64,000 bases of DNA from Astragalus membranaceus (taxonomy: Eukaryota > Streptophyta > Magnoliopsida > Fabales > Fabaceae), in the NCBI GenBank assembly GCA_039519185.1, contig CM076847.1, forward strand, positions 76,905,747-76,969,746, in the 5' to 3' direction. The first letter of the stretch is position 1. Every line of letters begins with the position of its first letter. Below the pieces are notes generated by a model that was not told the origin of the DNA, ran no database searches, and saw only the letters and a program-made list of their open reading frames with translations. A program made the position numbers and the translations under genes. Below are positions 32,939 to 43,816 of the stretch, piece by piece.

Positions 32939-34312
32939 GTTGTGCGAAAAGTAGTTTGTGCAAGTGTACACAATCGCAACAAGTAATATAATGATAAATA
33001 GAGATCGTACCCACAGGGATTGATGTTAATTTTATAGTTTAAATCTTTAACACACTAGTGAACCAAGCAAAATATTAACAATAAGTGTTTGGACTTGAAA
33101 ATAATAGGTGTTGTATGAAAACAGTAAGAAAGTTCAAGTATGAGAATATGAGTTGGACTGCTTCTTGCTAAGTAATTTCTCAGTAGTGATGCGCTATAAC
33201 ATCAAACGCTATAGCGTTAAGCACTGTAGCATATGATGTTGTGCTTTTCAGTCACTAACGCCAGGGTTTTGTTACAAGACTCTTATTTCTAAGTTCTAAA
33301 TAAGTTCACCCCTGTATAATAAAGAACCCACAGCATTCACCTTATGAACTATTGCTTCCCTATGTCTAGAGTTAAGCAAAAATTGATTAACGAACTATTG
33401 ATTCCCAATCCTTGAGTCCTATTCATAGACCATGTCTGTACCTACGAATCTACTCATTTCTGTTGGCCATTCCCAAAATAAGTTTGAAAACATTAACGAA
33501 CAAGGATTGAAACGCAAATATCATAATGTTATATTCACATTACTAAAGAGTCATTACAAAACTTAAAGCAATCCAACTACTAAGTGTTTAGCTCATGATA
33601 AGCATCATCAACACAATATAAACTAAGATGTTCATATTACCGAAAATGAAAAGAAGAGACACGGTTGCAAAAGATACAAAACGTGGCTTCCTATGCATGA
33701 ACGGCTTGCTGACGCTATAGCACAGCTTCACAGCATTGGAATGATGATCTTCACTTGAAAAACAAATTCCTGAAGTAGAGGGTTAAAGGATGAAAATGGT
33801 GTCAAGTTTTTCTTCCAAAAACTCTCTAAGTCTCGAATGGTATATATGGAATGATATGGAGAAGATGATAGATATATTTGTTTTATTTCACTCCCCTTCA
33901 AAAGTAGCTTTTCCAAAAAGTAGATGTGACCATCTCACCAACTAAAGTGATCCTTCAATAGCCAGTGGCCAAGTGTCCATTCTAGCCACTAAAAAGCATT
34001 TGCACAGTCCAAGGCACGGGGAAAATATACGCTGATAAAACATAAAGTGGTAGGCGCCAAGATTCCACTTTTCACTTTTGATCTTCAGCTGGCCCACCGC
34101 TAGCAAGCGCTATAGTGCGTGACGCTGTAACATTAACAGAAACATTAAAAAGTTCACACAGGCACCAAATGTGCCAAATGATAACAAAAACAGTTTCTAT
34201 CCCTTCCTTGCTCTTAAATACTAATATTTGCTAAATAAACTCAAATTATACTTAGGAACTTGCATGAATTTAAGTCCTAGGAGCATAAATAACTCATATA
34301 AATATGAGTTAT

Positions 34313-35469
34313 CTCGCACCCCACCAATTCTAGTGATGAATATTTGTGGGTTTTAATTTTAATTTTAATTATTTAGTAATTAGGGATGTCATGTTTAAAA
34401 AATTTATTCTGGAGACAACCAATTTTGTTTCTACAAAACATTTTTCATTCGGCTCTCTTATTAAAAATGTTAATCCAAAGTAGTATTATTGTTTATATTT
34501 ATTAAATTATTTTAGTTAAAATTTATAAACTCCTAAATCATAATTATACAAACTAAGGGTCTAAGTCTCCAAAAATTTTATGGGACAAGACAACTTGATT
34601 AAGTCTTCTTGAAAATGTAAAACCAATCATTCATCTACAAATGACATTGAATCTAGCTAGCACACCAGTGGCAAATCCATGGATCACTCTCGAGGATTGT
34701 GGGTGCTTGTGCAAAAGAACATCAATGTAATTACTTGTGCCTGCGTTTTAATTCTAGTGATGAATATTTGTGGGTTTTAATTTTAATTTTAATTTTAATT
34801 TTAATTTTTATAAATTTTATTCTGGAGACGACCAATTTTGTTTCTACAAAACATTTTTCATTCGGCTCTCTTATTAAAATTGTTAATCAAAAGTAGTATT
34901 ATTGTTTATATTTATTAATTTATTTTTGTTAAAATTTATAAACTCCTAAATCATAATTATACAAACTAAGGGTCTAAGACTCCAAAAATCTTATGGCACA
35001 AGACAACTTGATTAAGCTTTCTTGAACATGTAAAACCAATCTTTCATCTACAAATGGCAGTGAATCTAGCTAGCACACTACTAGTGGCTAATCCTTGGAA
35101 CACTCTCGGGGATTGTGGGTGCTTGTGCAAAAGAACGTCAATGTAATTACTAGTGGCTGTGTGGGATGCAAACAGTTGTATAGCCGCTCTTGCTTTCTTC
35201 TTCTCTCAACATGCTTAGCATCACACAAGTTTATGTGCCAGTCATACTCCTTCCATGAGTTAAGAACACCATTGATGGCCAGTCAAACTTTGAAAATGGA
35301 AGAGCGAGCTTTGACCATTTTGTTTTGAAGTTCCAAAGGACAAAAGAAAATACAGACAGACACTCACATTTGGTGTATTGGTTGTGCATAAGATTCCAAC
35401 ATTGGGCAATCTAGAAAGCAGCATAGTGGACTTGACAAACAAAAGGAGCAGCGAGAAAATGTTCAAGGC
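34313..35469 (+). repeat. Fused U2 unit spacers
   Basis: It starts with the tip of a U2 gene (CGCACCCCACC), runs through a spacer to CTTGTGCCTGCG at about 34745, then jumps back to TTTTAATTCTAGTGATGAAT and repeats the spacer. A whole U2 gene with promoter was lost in the fusion. The altered upstream element ATTCCAACATTG precedes copy 6. Confidence 0.85.
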
Positions 35470-35665
35470 AAACCTTTCTCGGCCTTTTGGCTAAGATCAA
35501 GTGTAGTATTTGTTCTTATAAGCTTAATATCTGATATCTGGGCCAATGGCTCACACGATATTAAATTACCTTTTTTAGGGGGAGAGCCATCACAATAGCT
35601 TGCTATTGGGTTTCTCATGTGTCACCAATGCGTTGCACTAATGCATGGTCCTGGCGCAACCCACC
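35470..35665 (+). ncRNA. U2: U2 snRNA gene copy 6, full length, diverged
   Basis: Full length, starting AAACCTTTCTCGG instead of ATACC. It has GTAGTATTTG and TATAAGCTTAATATCTGAT changes, and its upstream element is damaged (TTCCAACATTG). Probably a pseudogene. Confidence 0.78.
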
Positions 35666-36225
35666 GATTCTAGTGATGAATATTTGAGGGTTTTAATTTT
35701 AATTTTAATTTTAATTAGTCATTAGGGATGTCATGCTTAAAATTTTTATTCTGGAAACGACCAATTTTGTTTCTACAAAACATTTTTCATTCTGCTGTCT
35801 TTTTAACCTTGTTAATCCAAAGTAGTATTATTGTTTATATATATTAATTTATTTTAGTGAAAATTTATAAACTCTTAAATCATAATTATACAAACTAAGG
35901 GTCAAAGACTTCAAAAATGTTATAGGACAAGACAACTTGATTAAGTCTTCTTGAAAATGTAAAACTAATCTTTCATATACAAATGACATTGAATCTAGCT
36001 AGCACACCAGTGGCTAATCCTTGGATCACTCTCGATGATTGTGGGTGCTTGTGCAAAAGAACATCAGTGTAATTACTAGTGCCTTCGTGGGATGCAAACA
36101 GTTGTATAGCCCCTCTTGCTTTCTTATTCTCTCAACATTCTTAGCATTGCACAAGTTTATATGCCAGTCATACTCCTTCCATGAGTTAGGAGCACCAATT
36201 ATGGCCAGTCAAACTCTGAAAATGG

Positions 36226-36230
36226 AAGAG
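36226..36230. repeat. AAGAG target-site duplication, left
   Basis: Repeated at 38821-38825 around the solo LTR. Confidence 0.9.
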
Positions 36231-37562
36231 TGTAACATCCCCAAAATAACTAATTTAATTATTTTGATGTTTAACCCAATTAATTTATTTTAGTACTTGA
36301 TTGATAATTTTTGTTAGTTGAGTGCTAGATTAATTATTAATTGGTGTAGGGATTTTAAGTGAATAGTAGATAGAAAGGGTATTTATGAAATGTTAGAGTT
36401 AAGTGAGGTCATATGGATCTTTTCCCCATACAAGATCTTTTAGTTTAAGTTTAAAATAAAAGAAGAAAGCATGAGATAAAAGAGAGAGTGAGAGTTCGAA
36501 TGAGGAAAAGAAAGAAAGAAAAGAAAATGGGGAAGAAATGAGAGAGAGTCGAAGGGGAGAAGAGAAGAGGGAAAGAGAAATATTCATGGTGAGTCCTTCT
36601 TCTTCCTACCATTTTAATCATCTTCTCATCCTGTTCCTTTTGGTGCTAAAGTCATAACCAACAACTCATCCTCTTTCAATCTACCATTTTCAAATTTTAA
36701 GAGGAAAAAAGAGGAGTTTGAGGGTTGAAGCTCAAAAGGAAGATTAGGATGGTGATTAGTGCTCCATAAGAGTTATGTTGTTGATAAGGAAGTTCAATCA
36801 CTAAAATTTTGGGTGATTTTGGAATCAAGGGTTAGGGTTCAATTTGGGGTTTTGGTTGTTGAAGCTCAAATTGGAGTTTATGAAGGGTGATTAGAGGTTC
36901 ATGATGATTAAGGATGATGCTGAAGTTCATAATAGAAGTTCAAGCTTTGGAAATCAAGTTTGGAGTTTTGGGTTCCATTTTGGAAGCTATAGGAGCTTAT
37001 GGTTGGTGCCTAGGTTCGAATTTGAGATTCCTCGAGTGTCCGTGTGTTTGAGTCGACGAGCTAGGTGAGTTCTTCGATTATTGAGGTTTCGTTTGATTTG
37101 TTGAATGTAATGATATAAGTTGAGGTGGTCTCAAAACTGATATGTTGAGATAATGTCTCGGTTTGTTGTATGTGTCGAAGAAATGTTTTCGCGCAGAAAC
37201 CACAAAACGTATTTTTAACGACTTGTTGTGTGAACTTATTTCAATTTGAGGTTGATTGATAAAAATGATGTTTGAGGTTGCCGAGTTATGTTTGATTGGT
37301 TGATGGCGTTAATTTTTCGGTTTGATGTGTGATTTTAAAGCGTTTTGGTGAAAAAGCGTTAAACCGAACCATTGACGGATTTTTTAATGAAAACTAGCCC
37401 ATTCTTGTTTGATTAAAATAATTGATTGTTGTCTTGTTGATTGGATATGTTATGGGGCTGTTTTAGTGTTGTGGTTAAGTTAGGAATCGAGAGGACAAAT
37501 ATCGGAATCAATCGGAAATCGGATTTTCATTAAAACGACAAGTTTTTCAATGCTGTCAAAAG

Positions 37563-37680
37563 GGTCCGGTCCGTGCGCCCAGAGGCCCAGACCGTGTGTC
37601 CCCTGCTGCAACTCATTTCGCAAATTTTAAAACGAGCCCGGTCCGTGCGTGAAGGAGCCTGGTCCGGGCCCAGACTTCTG
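37563..37680. repeat. GC-rich word cluster in solo LTR
   Basis: GGTCCGGTCCGTGCGCCCAG, GCCCGGTCCGTGCG and GCCTGGTCCGGGCCCAG. It is a variant of the word seen in the sister LTRs. Confidence 0.65.
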
Positions 37681-37919
37681 CCACTGAGTTTTAAAATTGT
37701 CCGAAGTGATTCCTTTCGATTCCCAACCTCTCCCGATCATTTCCTTAACCCTTCCCATTGATGATTAAATGTTTTTGGGCCTTGAATCGCTTAGGTTCAT
37801 GTAACGAAACACTTATTTATTTTGGTACAAAACTAGAGATGTTGTGTTATGTTTAAACGCAAACGAAATGGGTTTGTATCGAGAGAGAAAACAACCAAGT
37901 GTCAAGAATAGACCTAAGT

Positions 37920-38095
37920 GTCGAAGTTTACATAACAAATGTAAAGAATAGGACTTCGTGTCGAGTAATGGACTTAATGTCCGAGAGGTTAATAATGTGA
38001 CTTCATGTCGAGAAATGGACTTAATGTCCGAGAGGTTAATAATGCAACTTCGTGTTGAGAAATGGACTTAATGTCCAAGAGGTTAATAAAACATA
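37920..38095. repeat. Minisatellite inside solo LTR, three ~54-bp units
   Basis: GAAATGGACTTAATGTCCGA GAGGTTAATAATG is repeated with few changes. Confidence 0.85.
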
Positions 38096-38820
38096 TTGAG
38101 GGGGATAACGATCCCGAGTTCATGTAGCATACCTAGCGGAGGGGAGTCATGAACCCGATGTTAGGGCCCTAGCATTATTCGGTATAGCTATACGAATTGG
38201 GGTTTCCGTTGAAATTGGGTATTCTAGAATACCTAGCATTATTTCACGGATTGTGCTAAGCCATACACAAGACTAAAAGACAGACGTGTTAATTCACAGA
38301 CAAGAATGAGGTATGAGCAAGAACAGCTCATAAGAAGAGGAAAACACAGAGAGAGGAAATGTGAGGGGGTGCGAAAGAACTCACTGAGATTTATAATCTC
38401 ACTCTATATATATGTTGTGGTGCTTTCAGATGTGCAGGGAAAGCAAAGCAGATTGAGGAGAAGTGGCATATGTTGTAGCTGCTCAAGTTGAAGGAAGATC
38501 CATTAGGGATCTTTAGGTTGTACTTTGCTTTTTCCCTTCTCATGTATTATTAAGTTTTAAATCCTTGAAGATTATTCGAGGTTATGTAGTTATTGTAACC
38601 TATCTTATAGTTGGACCATAGATATGTGTATTATCTCGATTATGTACTTATTAAGTACTTATTTCGGAGTTCGGTTTGAGAAAGTTTAATCTCAAATTTG
38701 TAAGTGGTTTATTTCTTCTTAAGTTTTAATTGGTCCAATTATAAGAACAGGTTATACTCTGAGTTAAGATAATAAGTTAATGCCTTTTGATCACTATGTT
38801 GTGAAATTTAAGGTGTTACA

Positions 38821-38825
38821 AAGAG
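38821..38825. repeat. AAGAG target-site duplication, right
   Basis: Identical to 36226-36230. Confidence 0.9.
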
Positions 38826-38990
38826 CGAGCTTGGACCATTTTGTTTTGATGTTCCAAGGGAAGAAAGAAAATGTACATTGACTCTCACATTTGGTGTATT
38901 GGTTGTGCATAAAAGGCCCACATTGGGCAATCTAGAAAGCAGCATAGTGGACTTGACAAATAAAAGGAGCAGCGAGAAAATTTTCAAGGC

Positions 38991-39186
38991 ATACCTTTCT
39001 CGGCCTTTTGGCTAAGATCAAGTGTAATATTTGTTCTTATCAGTTTAATATCTGATATGTGGGCCAATGGCTCACACGATATTAAATTATTTCTTTGAGC
39101 GGGAGAGCCATCACAATAGCTTGCTATTGGGTTTCTCATGTGTCGCCTATGCGTTGCACTACTGCATGGGCCTCGCGCACCTCACT
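38991..39186 (+). ncRNA. U2: U2 snRNA gene copy 7, full length, diverged
   Basis: The 5' stem-loop is exact (ATACCTTTCTCGGCCTTTTG), but the branch-recognition core reads GTGTAATATTTG. The upstream element is GGCCCACATTG. The 3' domain is near consensus. Function is doubtful because of the branch-site change. Confidence 0.8.
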
Positions 39187-39873
39187 AATTCTAGTGATGA
39201 ATATTTGTGAGTTTTAATTTTTATTTTAATTATTTAGTCATTATTAAAATTGTTACAAAACATTTTTATTTCGGCTCTCTTATTAAAATTGTTACCCCAA
39301 AGTAGTATAAGTTTATATTTATTAATTTATTTTAGTTAAAATTTATAAACTCCTAAATCATAATTATTCAAACTAAGGGTCTAAGACTCCAAAAATCTTA
39401 TGGGACAAGACAACTTGATTAAGTCTTCTTGAAAATGTAAAACCATTCTTTCATCTACAAATGACATTGAATCTAGTTAGCACACCAGTGGCAAATCCTT
39501 GGATCACTCTGGAGGATTGTGGGTGCTTGTGTAAAAGAACATCAATGTAATTACTAGTGCCTGTGTCGGATGCAAATAGTTGTATAGCCTCTCTTGCTTT
39601 CTTCTTCTCTCAACATACTTAGCGTCGCACAAGTTTATATGCCAGTCATACTCCATCAATGAGTTAGGAACACCATTGACGGCTAGTCAACTACTAAAAA
39701 TGGAAGAGCGAAGTTGGACCATTTTGTTTTAAAATTCCAAGGGAAGAAAGAGAATGCAGACCGACTCTCACATTTGGTGTATTGGTTGTGCATAGTAGTC
39801 CCACATTGAGCTGTCTAGAAAGCTGCATAGTGGACTTGATAAATAAAAGGAGCAGCGAGCAAATGTTCAAGGC

Positions 39874-40068
39874 ATACCTTTCTCGGCTTTTTGGCTAAGA
39901 TCAAGTGTAGTATTTGTTCTTATCTGTTTAATATATGATATGTGGGCCAATGGCTCACATGAAATTAAATTACTTTTTTAGGGGGAGAGCCATCACAATA
40001 GCTTGCTATTGGGTTTCTCATGTGTCGCCTATGCGTTGCACAACTGCATGGGCCTGGCGCACATCACC
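39874..40068 (+). ncRNA. U2: U2 snRNA gene copy 8, full length, diverged
   Basis: ATACCTTTCTCGGCTTTTTG with GTAGTATTTG and TATCTGTTTAATATATGATA changes. Upstream GTCCCACATTG is followed by GAGC instead of GGGC. Confidence 0.8.
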
Positions 40069-40303
40069 AATTCTCGTGATGACTATTTGTGTGTTTTAAT
40101 TTTTATTTTAATTTTAATTATTTAGTCATTAGGGATGTCATCTTTAAAATTTTATTCTGGAAACGACCAATTTTGCTTCTAAAAAACAATTTTCATTCTG
40201 CTCCCTTTTTAAAATTGTTAATCCAAAGTAGTATTATTGTTTATATTGATTAATTTATTTTAGTTAAAACTTATAAACTCCTAAATTATAATTATACAAA
40301 CTA

Positions 40304-40392
40304 AGGGGGAGAGCCATCACAATAGCTTGCTATTGGGTTTCTCATGAATCGCCTATGCGTTGCCTACTGCAAAGGCCTCGCGCACCCCACCA
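40304..40392 (+). pseudogene. U2: U2 snRNA fragment copy 9, 3' half only
   Basis: Spacer text ACAAACTAAG runs straight into GGGGGAGAGCCATCACAATA, so a 3' U2 half was fused to a spacer by deletion or unequal exchange. It ends CGCGCACCCCACC. Confidence 0.9.
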
Positions 40393-41048
40393 ATTCTAGT
40401 GATGAATATTTGTGTGTTTTAATTTTAATTATTTAGTCATTAGGGATGTCATATTAAAAAAATTTATTCTGGAAACGACCAATTTTGTTTCTACAAAACA
40501 TTATTCTGCTCTCTTATAAAAATTGTAAATCCAAAGTAGTATTATTGTATGTGTTTATTAATTTATTTCAGCTAAAATTTATAAACTCCTAAATCATAAT
40601 TATGCAAACTGAGGGTCTAAGACTCCAAAAATCTTATGGCACAAGACAACTTGATTAAGTTTTCTTGAAAATGTAAAACCAATCTTTCATCTACAAATGA
40701 CAGTGAATCTAGCTAGCACCACAAGTGGCAAATCCTTGGATCACTCTCGGGGATTGTGGGTGCTTGTGCAAAAGTTCGTCAATGTGGGGCTGTGTTGGAT
40801 GCAAACTGTTGTATAGCCGCTCTTGCTTTCTTCTTCTTTCAACATTCTTAGCATCGCACAAGTTTACGTGCCAGTCATACTCCTTCCATTAGTTAAGAAC
40901 ACCATTGATGGCTAGTCAAACTCTGAAAATGGAAGAGCGAGCTTTGACCATTTTGTTTTGAAGTTCCAAGGGAAGAAAGAAAATGCAGTCTAGAAAAAAG
41001 CATAGTGGACTTGACAAATAAAAAGAACAGTGAGCAAATGTTCAAGGC

Positions 41049-41243
41049 ATACCTTTCTCGACCTTTTGGCTAAGATCAAGTGTAGTATCTGTTCTTATCA
41101 GTTTAATATCTGATATGTTGGAAATGGCACGCACGATATTAAATTACTTTTTTTAGGGTGAGAGCCATCACAATAGCTTGCTATTGGATTTCTCATGGGT
41201 CGCCTATGGGTTGCACTATTGCATGGGCCTGGCGCACCCCACC
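41049..41243 (+). ncRNA. U2: U2 snRNA gene copy 10, full length, promoter missing
   Basis: The RNA region is near consensus through GTGTAGTATCTGTTCTTATC, then TGTTGGAAATGGCACGCACG in stem IIb. The upstream element is deleted: the spacer jumps from ATGCAG to TCTAGAAA. It is therefore probably silent. Confidence 0.82.
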
Positions 41244-41959
41244 AATTCTAGTGATAAATATTAGTGGGTTTTAATTTTTGTTTTAATTATTTAGTAATTA
41301 GGGATGTCATGTTTAAAATTTTTATTCTGGAGACGACCAATTTTGTTTCAACAAAACATTTTTCATTTTGCTCTCGTGTTAAAATTGTTAAGCCAAAGTA
41401 GTATTATTGTTTATAATTATTAGATTGTTTTAGTTAAAATTTATAAACTCCTAAATCATAATTACACAAACTAAGGGTATAAGACTCCAAAAATCTTATG
41501 GGACAAGACAACTTGATTAAGTCTTCAGGAAAATGTAAAACCAATCAATCATCTACAAATGACATTAGCTGGCTAATCCTTGGATCACTCTAGGGGATTG
41601 TGAGTGCTTGTGCAAAAGAACATCAACGTATATTACAAGTGGTTGTGTGGGATACAAACAGGTGTATAGCCGCTCTATCTTTCTTCTTCTCTCAACATAC
41701 TTAGCATCGCACAAGTTTATATGCGAGTCATACTCCTTCGTTGAGGTATATAGGAACACCATTGATGGCCAGTCAAACTCTGAAAATGGAAAAATGAGCT
41801 TGGAAAACTTTGTTTTGAAGTTCCAAGGGAAGAAAGAAAATGCAGACTGACTCTCACATTTGGTGTATTGGTTGTGCATAAGAGTCCCACATTGGGCAAT
41901 CTAGAAAGCTGCATAGTGGACTTGACAAATAAAAGGAGCAGCGAGAAAATGTTTACGAC

Positions 41960-42154
41960 ATACCTTTCTCGGCCTTTTAGCTAAGATCATGTGTAGTATC
42001 TGTTCTTATCAGTTTAATATCTGATATGTGGGCCAATGACTCACACAATATTAAATTACTTTTTTTAGGGGGAGAGCCATCACAATAGCTTGCTATTGGG
42101 TTTCTCATGTGTCGCCTATGCGATGCACTACTGGATGGGCCTGGCGCACCCCAC
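41960..42154 (+). ncRNA. U2: U2 snRNA gene copy 11, near consensus
   Basis: It has ATACCTTTCTCGGCC, intact GTAGTATCTGTTCTTATCAG and TATCTGATATGTGGG. Differences are TTAGCTAAGATCATG in stem-loop I and GATGGG near the 3' end. The upstream GTCCCACATTGGG is intact, with AAATAAAAGG near -32. Confidence 0.85.
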
Positions 42155-42813
42155 AAATTCTAGTGATGAATATTTGTGGATTTTAATGTTAATTTTATTT
42201 TTATTTATTTAGTAATTAGGGATGTCATGTTTAAAAATTTTATTCTGGAGATGACCAATTTTGCTTCTACAAAACATTTTTCATTCGGCTCTCTTATTAA
42301 AATTGTTAATCAAAAGTAGTATTATTGTTTATATTTATTAATTTATTTTAGTTAAAATTTATAAACTCCTAAATCATAATTATACAAACTAAGTGTCTAA
42401 GACCCCAAAAATCTTATGGAACAAGCCAACTTGATTAAGTGTTCTTGAAAATGTAAAACCAATCTTTAATCTACAAATGACATTGAATCTATCTAGCACA
42501 CCAGTGGCAAATCCTTGGATCACTCTCGAGGATTGTGGGTGCCTGTGCAAAAGAACATCAATGTAATTACTGGTGCCTGCGTGGGATGCAAACAGTTGTA
42601 TAGCCCCTCTTGCTTTCTTCTTCTCTCAACATATATAGCACCGCACAAGTTTATATGCCAGTCATACTCCTTCCATGAGTTAGGAGCAGCATTGATGGCC
42701 AGTCAAACTCTGAAACTGGAAGAGCGAGCTTGGACCATTTTATTTTGAAGTTCCAAGGGCAGAAAGAAAATGCAAACTGACTCTCACATTTCGTGTATTG
42801 GTTGTGCATAAGA

Positions 42814-42866
42814 GTCCCACATTGGGAAATCTAGAAAGCAGCATAGTGGACTTGACAAATAAAAGG
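42814..42866 (+). promoter_or_regulatory. snRNA promoter (USE and TATA-like) of U2 copy 12
   Basis: GTCCCACATTG lies at 42814-42824 and AAATAAAAGG at 42857-42866. The gap of about 32-33 bp fits plant Pol II snRNA promoters (Pol III types are about ten bp shorter). Against the known RTCCCACATCG the CG has become TG, and TATA has become AAATA. Confidence 0.75.
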
Positions 42867-42889
42867 AGCAGCGAGAAAATGTTCAAGGC

Positions 42890-43085
42890 ATACCTTTCTC
42901 GGCCTTTTGGCTAAGATCAAGTGTAGTATCTGTTCTTATCAGTTTAATATCTGATATGTGGGCCAATGGCTCACACGGTATTAAATTACTTTTTTTAGGG
43001 GGAGAGCCATCACAATAGCTTGCTTTTGGGTTTCTCATGTGTCGCCTATGCGTTGCACTACTGCATGGGCCTGGCGCACCCCACC
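42890..43085 (+). ncRNA. U2: U2 snRNA gene copy 12, best-preserved copy
   Basis: The 196-nt copy agrees with the array consensus nearly throughout: 5' stem-loop ATACCTTTCTCGGCCTTTTG, branch recognition GTGTAGTATCTG, stem IIa TATCAGTTTAATATCTGATA, stem IIb GTGGGCC/GGCTCAC, U-rich Sm-type region ACTTTTTTTAGG, and terminal hairpins ending GGCGCACCCCACC. Visible oddities are GCTTTTGGG for GCTATTGGG in hairpin III, and GAGAGCCATCAC, which pairs imperfectly with GGGTTTCTC. It is followed by CCAATTCTAGT, placed where a plant snRNA 3' box would be. It is the best candidate for expression. Confidence 0.88.
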
Positions 43086-43732
43086 AATTCTAGTCATTAA
43101 TATTTGTGGATTTTAATTTTAATTTTAATTATTTAGTCATTAGGGATGTCATGTTTAAAATTTTTATTTTGGAAACGACCAATTTTGTTTCTACAAAACA
43201 TATTTCATTCCGCTCTCTTATTAAAATTGTTAATCCAAAGTAGTATTATTGTTTATATTTATTAATTTATTTAAGGTAAAATTTATAACTCCTAAATCAT
43301 AATTATACAAACTAAGGGTCTACGACTCCAAAAATCTTATGGGACAAGACAACTTGATTAAGTCTTCTTAAAAATGCAAAACCAATCTTTCATCTACAAA
43401 TGACATTGAATCTAGCTAGCACACCAGTGGCAAATACTTGGATCACTTTCGATGGTTGTGGGTGCTTGTGCAAAAGAACATCAATGTAATTACAAGTGGC
43501 TGCCGGGGATGCAAACAACTGTATAGTCGCTCTTGCTTTCTTCTTCTCTCAACATACTTAGCATCACACAAGTTTATATGTCAGTGATACTCCTTCCGTG
43601 AGTTAGGCAAACCATTGACGGCTAGTCAAATTCTGAAAATGGAAGAGCGAGGTTGGACCATTTTGTTTTGAATTTCCAAGGGAAGAAAGAGAATGCAGAC
43701 CGACTCTCACATTTGGTGTATTGGTTGTCTAT

Positions 43733-43816
43733 AAGAGTCCCACATTGAGTAGTGTAGAAAGCTGCATAGTGGACTTGATAAATAAAAGGAGTAGCCACAA
43801 ATGTTCAAGGCTTACC
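43733..43816 (+). promoter_or_regulatory. U2 promoter remnant with first bases of U2 copy 13
   Basis: GTCCCACATTG, AAATAAAAGG and GGCTTACC are present, then LTR sequence starts at 43817. Only about four bases of U2 remain. Confidence 0.75.

Larger units (their letters stand above)
32520..34312 (-). mobile_element. Athila-like fragment: LTR, leader and gag start
   Basis: Read on the minus strand: LTR start (GATAACTCATATTTATATGA near 34312), LTR body with promoter-like CCATATATACC near 33850, LTR end near 32950 (TTGCACAAACTACTTTTCGC), a decayed tRNA-Asp-type primer site, and gag codons. It is cut off at 32520. The left flank is mid-spacer and the right flank is the 3' tip of a U2 gene, so the element now bridges two different points of the U2 unit. 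Confidence 0.85.
36231..38820 (+). mobile_element. Solo LTR (Tekay-type family) in U2 spacer
   Basis: 2590 bp with ends TGTAACATCCCC and AAGGTGTTACA, flanked by AAGAG. The flanks rejoin to the normal unit sequence TGGAAGAGCGAGCTTGG. It contains three ~54-bp repeats (37920-38095, TGGACTTAATGTCCGAGAGG), GC-rich words (37563-37680) and GGGGAGTCATGAACCC, the same internal order as the LTRs at 874 and 29184. It lies in plus orientation, the opposite of those two. Confidence 0.93.
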
